In this document: positions 1 to 15,968 of the stretch, piece after piece | Position numbering within the stretch: the first letter of the stretch is position 1 | How the letters are laid out: each line of letters opens with the position of its first letter | Assembly (NCBI RefSeq): GCF_002855515.1 | Contig: NZ_PKRP01000001.1 | Coordinates: 868,001-932,000 of the forward strand | Direction: 5' to 3' | Length of the DNA: 64,000 bases | DNA from: Rhizobium sp. TH135 | GTDB lineage: Bacteria; Pseudomonadota; Alphaproteobacteria; Rhizobiales; Rhizobiaceae | Program-made: the position numbers and the translations under genes | Notes under the pieces: generated by a model | What the model was told of the DNA's origin: nothing | Databases searched by the model: none | Seen by the model: only the letters and a program-made list of their open reading frames with translations

Positions 1-708
1 ATCGCGCGCCTCCTGCTTCCAGATGGCGATGACATTGATGATGATGGTGAGCAGCGCCGTGCCCTGGATGACCTGAATCAGCACCTTCGGCGAGAAATCG
101 ACCAGGAACACGCTGTAGAAGCTGGAGGCCCCGATCATGCCGGCGAGCAGCATAAAATAGAGGAGCGCCACGACCCGCGGGCGCTTTTCCTCGGGCACAA
201 GATCACTGGCAAGTGCGAGCCCTGCGGTCTGCGACATATGCATGCCGAAGCCGGTCAAGATGAAGGCAAGGCTTGCACCTGCGGCGCCAGCCCAATCGGG
301 GCCAAGCGTCTGCGATTGAAGAAGAAGTAGGGCAAAGGGCATGATCGCCAGGCCGCCGAATTGCAGCAGGCTGCCGAGCCAGACATAGGGAACACGCCGC
401 CAGCCAAGCACTGATTTATAGGTATCCGAGCGGAAGCCGAAGAGCAGCCGCAGCGGAGCAGCGAGAACCGGAATGGCGACGACCGCCGAGACGAGCGCAA
501 CGGAAACACCGAGCTCGACGATCAACACGCGGTTCAATGTCCCGGTCAGGAGAACGAGCACGCAACCGGCGGAAACCTGGAACAACGAAAGACGCAGCAG
601 CCTCGACAGCGGCATCTCGGCCGACGCCGCATCCGCAAACGGCATGAAGCGCGTTCCGAGCTTCTGCCAGAACGAGATCATTTTGCGGTTGGCGGCAGCG
701 ATCGTCAT
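1..708 (-). CDS. lhaA: PucC/LhaA-family light-harvesting complex assembly protein (partial, 3' end outside window)
   Basis: Integral membrane protein of the PucC/LhaA branch of the major facilitator superfamily, thought to assist insertion or assembly of the light-harvesting 1 complex in the inner membrane. The visible 236 codons start at the ATG at 708, which overlaps the bchM stop as ATGA, and run in frame off the left edge. Hydrophobic helices alternate with short loops. The segment GTLNRVLIVELGVSVALVSA is typical of this family and recurs, slightly changed, in the second family member at 13101-14465. Its place immediately after bchM in the order bchF-N-B-H-L-M is where lhaA lies in other proteobacterial photosynthesis clusters, usually followed by puhA. 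The C-terminal half is not visible. A PucC assignment cannot be excluded from sequence alone, but position favours lhaA. Confidence 0.88.
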   Translation of the reverse strand, partial: MTIAAANRKMISFWQKLGTRFMPFADAASAEMPLSRLLRLSLFQVSAGCVLVLLTGTLNRVLIVELGVSVALVSAVVAIPVLAAPLRLLFGFRSDTYKSVLGWRRVPYVWLGSLLQFGGLAIMPFALLLLQSQTLGPDWAGAAGASLAFILTGFGMHMSQTAGLALASDLVPEEKRPRVVALLYFMLLAGMIGASSFYSVFLVDFSPKVLIQVIQGTALLTIIINVIAIWKQEARD

Positions 709-1421
709 GACCGGATCACCTCCATAGCTTGCGAGGTATAGAACCCGACGGCGACCTTGTGGCTGCGACCGGCCTGCCAGTCGGCAAAGTCAGGATGGTT
801 GACCATTTGTCCGACAAGCCGCGCCGGATCGACCGGATAGATCGCGGGCGCCCGGTTGCCGCGCGGGAACACCTTGCCCGCAGCCAGCATGGCCCGCAGC
901 AGGCGCGAGCCCGGAGCGAGCGTAAAGATCATCTGACGCGAGGTGCGTTCGGCCAGCGTGTGCAGCACACGAACGGCGTCGGCAGGGCGGTAGTGGATCA
1001 GTACATCCATTGCCACCACCGCATCGAAGCGACCGTGGCGCGGATCGAGCATGTCGCCGCTATGGAAGGTGACCGAGCCTTTGAAGCGGCCCTGCGATGC
1101 TTCGATGTCATGCGCCCGCTGGCGGGCATGGGCAATCATCTGCGCGGAGAGATCGATGCCAACGACTTCGGCACCACGTGCGATGAGCTCGAACGAAAGA
1201 ACACCGGAACCGCAGCCTGCATCGAGGATGCGCCAGCCCGTCAGATCCGCCGGAAGCCAGGAAGCGAGCGTACCGCGCATCTCATCGCGACCTTTGCGTA
1301 CGGTGGCGCGGATGCCGCTCACCGGCTGGTCGCCGGTCAGCCGCTTCCAGGCATCGAGCGCGGTGCGGTCGAAGTAGTGTTCGATCTCGCCGGTGCGTCT
1401 GATGTAATCGGCCTGGCTCAT
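705..1421 (-). CDS. bchM: Magnesium-protoporphyrin IX O-methyltransferase
   Basis: Transfers a methyl group from S-adenosylmethionine to the 13-propionate of Mg-protoporphyrin IX, the step after Mg chelation in bacteriochlorophyll synthesis. The protein is 238 aa, the usual family length. The class I methyltransferase glycine-rich motif LDAGCGSG lies at about residues 66-73, and the N-terminus carries the expected YFDRTALDAW segment. The ATG at 1421 has a GAGG ribosome-binding site five bases upstream. The gene lies 7 bp after bchL and overlaps the next gene by 4 bp, so it is translated as part of the leftward bchFNBHLM operon. Nothing unusual was seen. Confidence 0.95.
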   Translation of the reverse strand: MSQADYIRRTGEIEHYFDRTALDAWKRLTGDQPVSGIRATVRKGRDEMRGTLASWLPADLTGWRILDAGCGSGVLSFELIARGAEVVGIDLSAQMIAHARQRAHDIEASQGRFKGSVTFHSGDMLDPRHGRFDAVVAMDVLIHYRPADAVRVLHTLAERTSRQMIFTLAPGSRLLRAMLAAGKVFPRGNRAPAIYPVDPARLVGQMVNHPDFADWQAGRSHKVAVGFYTSQAMEVIRS

Positions 1422-1428
1422 GACAACC

Positions 1429-9496
<8,068 letters not shown>

Positions 9497-9561
9497 CCCT
9501 TCTCCCATCCCCTCCCAAAGGCGACCGGATTGCAAGAAGACTACCTCTCAGACAATCAAAG

Positions 9562-9579
9562 TGTCAACTTAGATTGACG
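9562..9579. promoter_or_regulatory. PpsR/CrtJ-type operator between bchF and ppaA (imperfect half-site)
   Basis: TGTCAACTTAGATTGACG matches the PpsR/CrtJ consensus TGT-N12-ACA except for the last base (ACG). The left arm read on the minus strand is TTGACA (9567-9562), a perfect -35 box for bchF, with TAGTCT 18 bases further on as a weak -10. A repressor bound here would block polymerase. A second, weaker palindrome follows at 9578-9595. Direct observation: the repeat. Inference: binding by the PpsR encoded next door. Confidence 0.75.
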
Positions 9580-9595
9580 TATATTTTGATTTACA
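9578..9595. promoter_or_regulatory. Second, weaker PpsR-like half-palindrome
   Basis: CGTATATTTTGATTTACA directly abuts the previous operator and matches TGT-N12-ACA except for the first base. Its right arm TTTACA (9590-9595) can serve as the -35 of a rightward promoter, with CATTCT (9613-9618) as -10 after 17 bases, which would drive ppaA-ppsR. PpsR/CrtJ is known to bind cooperatively to neighbouring palindromes, so the tandem arrangement is meaningful, but both sites here are imperfect. Confidence 0.5.
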
Positions 9596-9702
9596 GAAAT
9601 GAAATCTCGGTCCATTCTACTCTTGCTCGTCCGACGGAACCTCGTACGTCTCCGCCCGACGCCGCACAGGGAGGTTTTCGCGGGCGGGGAGCACGGCGCG
9701 AG

Positions 9703-10656
9703 ATGTTGGACGGTTCGCTTCACGGCGGGAATGACCCGCAAAATACCGGCAAACCTTCGGGATCCGAGGGTGTTAAGCCACTCAGGGGGCTTGTTGCGGG
9801 GAGCAAGAGCGCATACCTAACCCAGAGCGAAGGAGACAAACTCCGACGCCTGATTGAGGGAACGGTAGCTTCGATGACCGCCGAAAAGCTGTCAACGCGA
9901 TACGACCGGGGTCTGGAGCACGATCGCCTTTATGATAGGGCGCTCGCAGAGTTTCGTTTTCTCATCGTCAATCCGCGCACGCGCGTGGCATCGCTCAAGG
10001 CCTTTCTCGAACATGAGTTACCGCCGGGCCGCCCCCATTATGTAAAGGTCCTCTTCCTCGAAACCGTGGCGCGCCTCCTGGGCAAGGACTGGGTTGCCGA
10101 CGAATGTGATTTCATCGATGTCACGATCGCAACGGCACGCTTGCAGGAAATGGCCATCTCGCTTTCGGTGGAGCTTCGGGGAACCGTGCAAGGCGGGGAT
10201 ACACCGGGCGCCCTGGTTTTGACGCCTTTTGGCGAGCAGCACACGCTGATGCCGCATCTGATTGGCCTGCTTTTCGACAGCCTCGGCTGGACAAGCGAAG
10301 TACTGGAGCCTGCGGCAACAAGAACACGGGCCCTGGAACGGGCTGTCGAAGGGGCAGACGTCGCCTGCATCGGCTGGAGCAACGCGAGACTGGCGACAGA
10401 ATTCAAGACACTCGTCCAGGACGTGCGGAAGCTTCGAAAAGGCCCCCGGCTGCCTCTCATCGTCGGCGGCGCAGCCGCACTGGATTCCATTGATTTTCTT
10501 GTCAGTTTGGGGATTGACTGCATCTGTGACAGCGTTTACTCCGCCGTCAGGATCTGCGACAATTATTACGAACTCGAGAGAATCAGCCAGCAGGCCCGCG
10601 CCGCAGGCCTAACGGCAGTGGTTTCACCAAGCGGAATTGATTGGCTCACTCCATGA
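9703..10656 (+). CDS. ppaA: PpaA/AerR-type cobalamin-binding antirepressor of PpsR
   Basis: Photosynthesis regulator of the AerR/PpaA family, which uses a B12-binding domain as a light sensor and modulates the repressor PpsR/CrtJ. The protein is 317 aa from ATG 9703. An open frame continues upstream to 9442 but runs across the promoter. A helical domain contains the family motif WVADECDFIDVTIATARL (about residues 130-147). A Rossmann-like B12 domain has His180 in FGEQHTLMPH, corresponding to the His of the DxHxxG cobalamin motif, although the Asp and Gly of that motif are not kept. It is translationally coupled to ppsR by an ATGA overlap at 10653-10656. It lies divergent to bchF, as in other purple phototrophs. 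The exact start is uncertain because the best Shine-Dalgarno sequence (GGGGAG) is rather far away. Confidence 0.88.
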   Translation: MLDGSLHGGNDPQNTGKPSGSEGVKPLRGLVAGSKSAYLTQSEGDKLRRLIEGTVASMTAEKLSTRYDRGLEHDRLYDRALAEFRFLIVNPRTRVASLKAFLEHELPPGRPHYVKVLFLETVARLLGKDWVADECDFIDVTIATARLQEMAISLSVELRGTVQGGDTPGALVLTPFGEQHTLMPHLIGLLFDSLGWTSEVLEPAATRTRALERAVEGADVACIGWSNARLATEFKTLVQDVRKLRKGPRLPLIVGGAAALDSIDFLVSLGIDCICDSVYSAVRICDNYYELERISQQARAAGLTAVVSPSGIDWLTP

Positions 10657-12104
10657 AGCCACTGAACGGTCAAAGCGGTACGGATGGCTTCGCAGTTGCT
10701 GACAGCCTGCTGAAGACCCTCGACCTGAATTCAATCGGTTCGCTGGTAAGCCTCGGCGCCGACGTCGTGATCCTCGTCGACCGCAGCGATATAGTCTCCC
10801 AGATATTCCTCGCAGGCAAGGACCTTGCGGATTATGGGCTGTCGAAGACCGTTGGCAAGCGACTTCAGGACTGCGTGACCATCGAATCGGTGCCCAAGAT
10901 TGTCTCCATGCTGTCGGCCGAGACCAGCCACCATCCGGTGCGGGGCTATCAGGTCAACCACAAATGCAGCGGCAAGCCGGATCTGCCGGTTGTCTATTCC
11001 GCTTACCGAGCCAAGGACTTCCCCTATACCATCGTCGTTGGCCGCGAAATGCGCCAGCAGATGCTCGACCAGCAGCGCCTGGTCCAGACGCAGATGGAGC
11101 TCGAGGCGGATTACCGCGAGCTGAAGGAAGCCGAAACCCGCTACCGCACTGCCTTCAAGGTCGCGACAGTCGCCTACGTGATGCTGGACGGTGAACGGCG
11201 AACGATTCTCGACGCCAATCCGGCCGCAAGCACCCTCATGTCCTCGACCGGGGCGCCGCTGTCCGGAAAATCCATTCGCGATCTTTTCGCGAAGGAGGAT
11301 CGCGATCGGGTGGGTGACGCCATCAGCGAAGCGCGCCACAGCCCGGGCCCCGTCAACCTGGACGGCGTCACCATTGCAAAAGGCGAGCCGGTTTCGCTGA
11401 CGATCCGGTCCTACCGGGAAAACGGCATCACCAATGTGCTGCTCGCGATCTGGCCCGCCGATCAGGATCATGAAACAAGCCGGCAGCGGACGGAGAAGCC
11501 TTCAGGCGGCACGGCGCTGGAGATTGCCGACCTTCCTGAAGCGGTCGTACAGACCGATGCAGAAGGCCTTGTCCTGGCCGCCAATACGCTCTTTCTAGAC
11601 CTGATCCACGCCCCGTCGCTGACACAGGTTCTCGGCCGCAATATCGGCTCCTGGTTTACCACGGCGGCCATCGATATCCGGGTCCTCTACGCGCGCCTGC
11701 TGGACGAACCTTCGATCCGCGGCTTTACCTCGACGCTGACTGACAACCTTTCCGGCGAGAGTGCCGTCAGCATTTCTGCCCGCCTCAATGCGTCGAACAA
11801 CACGATCCAGTTGATCGTCGTGCCGCAGCCCACGGGCAGCGATCGGCTGACCATCCCCTCGCCCGGCGTCCCCGAGCAGGCGGAAGGGTTCTCCGCCCTT
11901 GTCGGCAAGGTTCCGCTGAAGGATCTGATCCGCGAATCCCTCGACGTGATCGAAAAGATCTGCATCGAGGCAGCACTTGACCAGACCAACAACAATCGCG
12001 CTTACGCAGCCGAGATCCTCGGCCTGTCGCGCCAGAGCCTTTACATCAAGCTGCGCCGCCACGGACTGGAAGACTACCGTCCAGGCAGCGTTCGTCAAGG
12101 CTGA
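10653..12104 (+). CDS. ppsR: Transcriptional repressor PpsR/CrtJ of photosynthesis genes
   Basis: Redox- and light-responsive repressor of bch, crt and puc genes under oxygen. I use ATG 10653 (483 aa), which overlaps the ppaA stop. The ATG at 10641 is also possible. Layout: N-terminal PAS-like region, a Q-linker-like helix near residues 135-160 (RQQMLDQQRLVQTQMELE), two PAS domains, and a Fis-type helix-turn-helix at the C-terminus (NNRAYAAEILGLSRQSLYIK). Cys437, directly before the HTH in EKICIEAAL, corresponds in context to the redox-active cysteine of Rhodobacter PpsR/CrtJ. I see no counterpart of the other redox cysteine in the central region, since the remaining cysteines lie in the first PAS region. 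Perfect or near-perfect target palindromes occur at 9562, 12118 and 17013. Confidence 0.94.
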   Translation: MKPLNGQSGTDGFAVADSLLKTLDLNSIGSLVSLGADVVILVDRSDIVSQIFLAGKDLADYGLSKTVGKRLQDCVTIESVPKIVSMLSAETSHHPVRGYQVNHKCSGKPDLPVVYSAYRAKDFPYTIVVGREMRQQMLDQQRLVQTQMELEADYRELKEAETRYRTAFKVATVAYVMLDGERRTILDANPAASTLMSSTGAPLSGKSIRDLFAKEDRDRVGDAISEARHSPGPVNLDGVTIAKGEPVSLTIRSYRENGITNVLLAIWPADQDHETSRQRTEKPSGGTALEIADLPEAVVQTDAEGLVLAANTLFLDLIHAPSLTQVLGRNIGSWFTTAAIDIRVLYARLLDEPSIRGFTSTLTDNLSGESAVSISARLNASNNTIQLIVVPQPTGSDRLTIPSPGVPEQAEGFSALVGKVPLKDLIRESLDVIEKICIEAALDQTNNNRAYAAEILGLSRQSLYIKLRRHGLEDYRPGSVRQG

Positions 12105-12117
12105 TCGACGCCGAAAC

Positions 12118-12135
12118 TGTCAATTTGAGTTGACA
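12118..12135. promoter_or_regulatory. Perfect PpsR/CrtJ operator overlapping the bchG -35 box
   Basis: TGTCAATTTGAGTTGACA is a perfect TGT-N12-ACA palindrome with six-base arms. Its right arm supplies TTGACA (12130-12135) as -35, followed after 17 bases by TAGCCT (12153-12158). That predicts a transcription start at about 12165, the bchG ATG itself. It lies 14 bp after ppsR, so ppsR probably does not read through alone and bchG has its own repressible promoter. Confidence 0.85.
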
Positions 12136-12164
12136 CATTCATGGGTGCGGCTTAGCCTTCTCCC

Positions 12165-13088
12165 ATGGCCCAGATCCCTTCACATGTTCCGGCAGCCCTT
12201 TACCCGACCGCCTCCGCGGTCGTGCAATTATTGAAGCCGATCACCTGGTTCCCGCCGATGTGGGCCTTCACCTGCGGTGCGATTGCCTCCGGCGCCGGCC
12301 TCACTGACCGATGGTTCCCGGTCGCACTCGGAGTGCTGCTGGCAGGACCACTTCTCTGCGGCACCAGCCAGGCGGTAAACGATTGGTTCGATCGGCATGT
12401 CGATGCCATCAACGAGCCCGACCGTGTCATCCCGTCCGGACGCATGCCGGGACGATGGGGACTGATGATCGCCATCGCCATGTCTGTGATATCGATGGCT
12501 GTAGCAGCCCTGCTCGGTCCGCTGGTCTTTGTCGCCGCCCTCGTCGGCCTGGCGCTCGCCTGGGGCTACAGCGCCCCGCCTTTCCGGTTCAAGCAGAATG
12601 GCTGGATCGGCAATGGGGTCGTCGGCCTGAGCTATGAGACTCTTCCCTGGATCACAGCCGCGACGGCCGCCCTCGGGGCTAGCCCTTCGAGGCTCACAAT
12701 GCTGGTCGCCCTGCTCTATGGATTGGGCGCGCACGGCATCCTGACCCTCAACGACTTCAAGGCGATCAAGGGCGACCGCCAGATGGGCGTCAACACGCTG
12801 CCGGTGCTGCATGGAGCGGCCAATGCAGCCCGCATCGCCTGTCTGGTGATGGCCGCGTCCCAGGCCGGCGTGATCCTCCTGCTCGCGAACGCCGGTCTCT
12901 CGACGGGGGCGGCACTGGTCGCGACCGTGCTTGCCTTGCAGCTCATCTGCATGATCCGCTTCCTGCGCGATCCCGAAGGCAAGGCCGTGTGGTACTCGGC
13001 CGTGGGCGTCGGGCTTTATGTCAGCGGCATGATGGCGGCAGCGGTGGCCCTGGGTTCGCTGCCTCTAGCGGCAACATCTGCGGGATAG
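12165..13088 (+). CDS. bchG: Bacteriochlorophyll synthase (bacteriochlorophyllide a esterifying polyprenyltransferase)
   Basis: UbiA-family membrane prenyltransferase that attaches geranylgeranyl (later phytyl) diphosphate to bacteriochlorophyllide a. The protein is 307 aa with about eight or nine hydrophobic helices. The prenyl-diphosphate/Mg site NDWFDRHVDAINEP (residues 72-85) is intact, and a second aspartate region LTLNDFKAIKGDRQMG follows. The N-terminus LLKPITWFPPMWAF is highly characteristic. ATG 12165 has no recognisable Shine-Dalgarno sequence and coincides with the predicted transcription start, so a leaderless message is possible. The next gene follows after 12 bp, giving an operon bchG-pucC-like-bchP-90aa. 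Confidence 0.95.
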   Translation: MAQIPSHVPAALYPTASAVVQLLKPITWFPPMWAFTCGAIASGAGLTDRWFPVALGVLLAGPLLCGTSQAVNDWFDRHVDAINEPDRVIPSGRMPGRWGLMIAIAMSVISMAVAALLGPLVFVAALVGLALAWGYSAPPFRFKQNGWIGNGVVGLSYETLPWITAATAALGASPSRLTMLVALLYGLGAHGILTLNDFKAIKGDRQMGVNTLPVLHGAANAARIACLVMAASQAGVILLLANAGLSTGAALVATVLALQLICMIRFLRDPEGKAVWYSAVGVGLYVSGMMAAAVALGSLPLAATSAG

Positions 13089-13100
13089 GAGGCGGCGATC

Positions 13101-14465
13101 ATGAGCCAGGCATTCGGAAATCCCACAACGACCCTGCCCCTCGCCCCGGGACTGAGCTGGCTATCGATCGTCCGGCTCGGACTGGTCCAGGCAGCGCTCG
13201 GCGCCATTGTCGTGCTGACCACTTCCACGCTCAACCGTGTCATGATCGTCGAACTGGGCCTCGCCGCCGTCATTCCAGGCCTGCTCGTGGGACTGCATTA
13301 CGGCGTGCAGATCACGCGACCGGTCTGGGGGCATAAATCAGACACCGGACGATCGCGCACACACTGGATCCTGGGCGGCCTCGCACTACTAGCAATCGCC
13401 GGAACCGGCGCTGCTGCCACGACACTTCTGTTCGAGCAATCCTTTCTCGCCGGCATCCTCGCAGCAATCCTCGCCTATCTCCTGATCGGCATTGGCATCG
13501 GAGCGTCCGGCACCTCCTTGCTCGCCTTGATCGCCATGAAGACCGCCGTCGAACGCCGTGCGGCCGCAGCCACGATCACCTGGATGCTGATGATATCCGG
13601 CATCATCGTCACCTCGATCGTCGTCGGCGCTCAGCTCGATCCCTATTCGCATGAACGACTGATCGCGGTCACGGCGGCAACGGGTGTGGTGGCTTTCGGG
13701 ATCGGGCTTCTCGGCGTTGCCGGCATGGAGAAGAAGCCATCCGTCGACAGACAGGAAGAGCGCGCGGCCACGACAAGCTTTCGCGAAAGCCTGCAGGATG
13801 TCCTGGAGGATCGCGAAGCGCGGCTTTTCACCCTGTTCATCTTCCTGTCGATGCTCGCCTTTGCAACGCAGGACCTCATCCTTGAGCCCTATGCGGGCCT
13901 TCTTTTCGGCATGACACCGGGAGAAACGACAGGCCTTTCAGGGACCCAGCATGCCGGCGTTCTGCTCGGCATGATCCTTGTCGGCATATCGGGGGCCTTC
14001 TTCGGAAAGCGTTACCCCCATCTGCCGCGCCACTTCATCATGGGAGGCTGCTTTGGGTCTGCTGTGGCACTCGCGGCCCTTGCGCTTTCGACCCAGTCGG
14101 CGCCGCTCTGGCCTCTCGAAATCAACATCTTCCTGCTCGGCGCCACAAACGGCGCGTTTGCGGTCGCCGCCGTCGGCACGATGATGATCCTCGCCGGACA
14201 AGGCCGAAAATCCAACTACGGCATGCGCATGGGCGTCTGGGGCGCGGCACAGGCCATCGCCTTCGGGCTTGGCGGCGTGCTGGGAACCGTGGCGCTCGAT
14301 CTGGGACGATGGCTGACAGCAAGCGATGCACTGGCCTTCGCGGCCGTCTTCACGATCGAAGCAAGCCTCTTTCTCGTGTCCACCATCGTGGCAACCCGCA
14401 TCGGCCGACCAGCACTGACAAGCTCGAACACACTGCCTGACGCCGCCATCATGCCCGGAGAATGA
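13101..14465 (+). CDS. PucC-family MFS membrane protein between bchG and bchP
   Basis: Second PucC/LhaA-family protein of the window, 454 aa with about 12 predicted membrane helices. Members at this position (often called bch2 or ORF428 type) occur between bchG and bchP in purple bacteria. Their exact role is unsettled; proposals include delivery of bacteriochlorophyll or assembly of pigment-protein complexes. Family hallmarks seen: STLNRVMIVELGLAAVIPGL near residue 40 and the RPVWGHKSDTGRSRTHWILG loop near 75. A GGAGG ribosome-binding site lies upstream of ATG 13101. A 34-bp gap separates it from bchP, consistent with co-transcription. It is not a close duplicate of the lhaA-like gene at 1-708. 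Confidence 0.88.
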   Translation: MSQAFGNPTTTLPLAPGLSWLSIVRLGLVQAALGAIVVLTTSTLNRVMIVELGLAAVIPGLLVGLHYGVQITRPVWGHKSDTGRSRTHWILGGLALLAIAGTGAAATTLLFEQSFLAGILAAILAYLLIGIGIGASGTSLLALIAMKTAVERRAAAATITWMLMISGIIVTSIVVGAQLDPYSHERLIAVTAATGVVAFGIGLLGVAGMEKKPSVDRQEERAATTSFRESLQDVLEDREARLFTLFIFLSMLAFATQDLILEPYAGLLFGMTPGETTGLSGTQHAGVLLGMILVGISGAFFGKRYPHLPRHFIMGGCFGSAVALAALALSTQSAPLWPLEINIFLLGATNGAFAVAAVGTMMILAGQGRKSNYGMRMGVWGAAQAIAFGLGGVLGTVALDLGRWLTASDALAFAAVFTIEASLFLVSTIVATRIGRPALTSSNTLPDAAIMPGE

Positions 14466-14499
14466 ACCCTCAGGCCGGACCACCGGCAGGGAGAAGAGC

Positions 14500-15699
14500 A
14501 TGCCGAAGATCTATGATGTCGCCGTGATCGGCGGAGGCCCCTGCGGCGCGATGGCCGCCGAAGAACTGGCGCAGAAGGGCCACAGCGTTGTTCTGGTTGA
14601 TCCCGACAACAAGATCAAACCCTGCGGCGGCGCCATTCCATCGAGGGCCCTTGCAGACTTCGCAATCCCGGAGACACAGCTTGTGGCGCGCGCCAATGCT
14701 GCACGCATCATCGCGCCCTCCGGCAGAACGGTCGACATGACGATTGGCGATATCGGCTATGTCGGCATGGTCGATCGCGCCCATTTCGACCCGTACCTCC
14801 GCCAACGTGCAGCCGATGCCGGCGCCGAGCGACTGACGGGAAAACTCGATGACATCCGGGAGGCCACCGATGGATTGCTCGATCTGACGATCGCGCGAAC
14901 CACGGAGGATGCAGGCAACGTCCAGTTCAGAGCACGCCGGGTGATCGGGGCCGATGGCGCCAATTCTGCGGTCCGCCGGATGATGTTTCCCGCATCCAAG
15001 AAACCACCTTACGTTTTCGCCTATCATGAGATCGTCGAAAGTCCCGAAGGCGCCAACCCGGAAATCTTTCGGGCCGATCGCTGCGATGTCATCTACGACG
15101 GACGGATCTCACCCGATTTCTACGGCTGGGTCTTCCCCCATGGCGGCCAGACCAGCATCGGCACGGGCACGGCCGTCAAGGGCCACAACATCCGAGAGGC
15201 GACCACCGCACTGAAGCTGGCGGCAGGCCTCGGCGACTGTCGGGTCATCAGGCGCGAAGGCGCCCCCCTTCCCCTCAAACCCATGCGTCGCTGGGATAAT
15301 GGTCGCAACATTCTGCTGGCTGGTGACGCCGCGGGAACGGTTGCCCCCTCATCCGGCGAGGGCATCTACTATGCGATGCTCTGTGGTCGCCTTTCGGCAG
15401 AAGCGGCACACCAGTCGCTGCTCGCAGGAAACGGACGAGCTTTGGCGGGGGCGCGGAAAACCTTCATGCGGGCCCATGGCCGTGTCTTCCTGATCCTCGG
15501 CATCATGCAGAAGATCTGGTATCGCAATGACAGGCTGCGCGAGAAATTCGTCGCGATGTGCGCCGATCCGGATGTCCAGCGCCTGACCTGGGAGTCCTAT
15601 CTCAACAAGAAGCTCGTTCGCCGCGATCCGCTCGCGCATCTGCGCGTCTTTGCCAAGGATCTCGCCCAGCTCTTCGGCATGCCTGCGGGGCAGCGATGA
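14500..15699 (+). CDS. bchP: Geranylgeranyl diphosphate/geranylgeranyl-bacteriochlorophyll reductase
   Basis: FAD-dependent reductase that saturates three double bonds of the geranylgeranyl tail to give phytyl. The protein is 399 aa, the usual length. It has the dinucleotide-binding motif VIGGGPCGAMAAEE near residues 9-22 and a distal AGDAAGTVAPSSGEGIYYAM segment around residues 275-294 that binds the FAD ribityl chain. Start ATG 14500 follows GGGAGAAGAGC. The stop overlaps the start of the following 90-aa gene (ATGA at 15696-15699). Confidence 0.95.
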   Translation: MPKIYDVAVIGGGPCGAMAAEELAQKGHSVVLVDPDNKIKPCGGAIPSRALADFAIPETQLVARANAARIIAPSGRTVDMTIGDIGYVGMVDRAHFDPYLRQRAADAGAERLTGKLDDIREATDGLLDLTIARTTEDAGNVQFRARRVIGADGANSAVRRMMFPASKKPPYVFAYHEIVESPEGANPEIFRADRCDVIYDGRISPDFYGWVFPHGGQTSIGTGTAVKGHNIREATTALKLAAGLGDCRVIRREGAPLPLKPMRRWDNGRNILLAGDAAGTVAPSSGEGIYYAMLCGRLSAEAAHQSLLAGNGRALAGARKTFMRAHGRVFLILGIMQKIWYRNDRLREKFVAMCADPDVQRLTWESYLNKKLVRRDPLAHLRVFAKDLAQLFGMPAGQR

Positions 15700-15968
15700 T
15701 CGCATGGGTGACGGAAATCTTCACCTCGGGCTGGATCAGCGTCGTGGCGATTGTGGTGCTCTGGGCCGTCACCCTGCTAGCAGCAGGGCGCACGCCAAGG
15801 CCCAAGTCCACTCTGGCAGGCCTAGTCCCCAACGCTGTCTCGGGAAGCTGCCTTCTTGCGGCCTTTGGCCTCGCGATGCGCCAGGGACCTGTCCCATGGC
15901 TCGCACTTCTGCTGACTGCTTCGCTCGTCGCCTTCCTGATCGATCTGCGGATCAGGCTTCGGGATTGA
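15696..15968 (+). CDS. Small membrane protein co-translated with bchP (unknown function)
   Basis: A 90-aa protein starting MIAWVTEIF at the ATG that overlaps the bchP stop. It has three hydrophobic segments (about residues 8-26, 40-55 and 60-80) and ends in a basic tail, LRIRLRD. I do not recognise a characterised family. Small membrane ORFs after bchP are known in several photosynthesis clusters, and the ATGA coupling argues that it is real and works with bchP. Its last 17 bases overlap the 3' end of tspO on the other strand. A longer in-frame start at 15558 lies inside bchP and is not used. Confidence 0.7.
   Translation: MIAWVTEIFTSGWISVVAIVVLWAVTLLAAGRTPRPKSTLAGLVPNAVSGSCLLAAFGLAMRQGPVPWLALLLTASLVAFLIDLRIRLRD

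Noticed and set aside
9497..9535. Upstream ATG of bchF
   Set aside because: It would place the start at or before the predicted transcription start, and the internal ATG at 9496 has a better ribosome-binding site.
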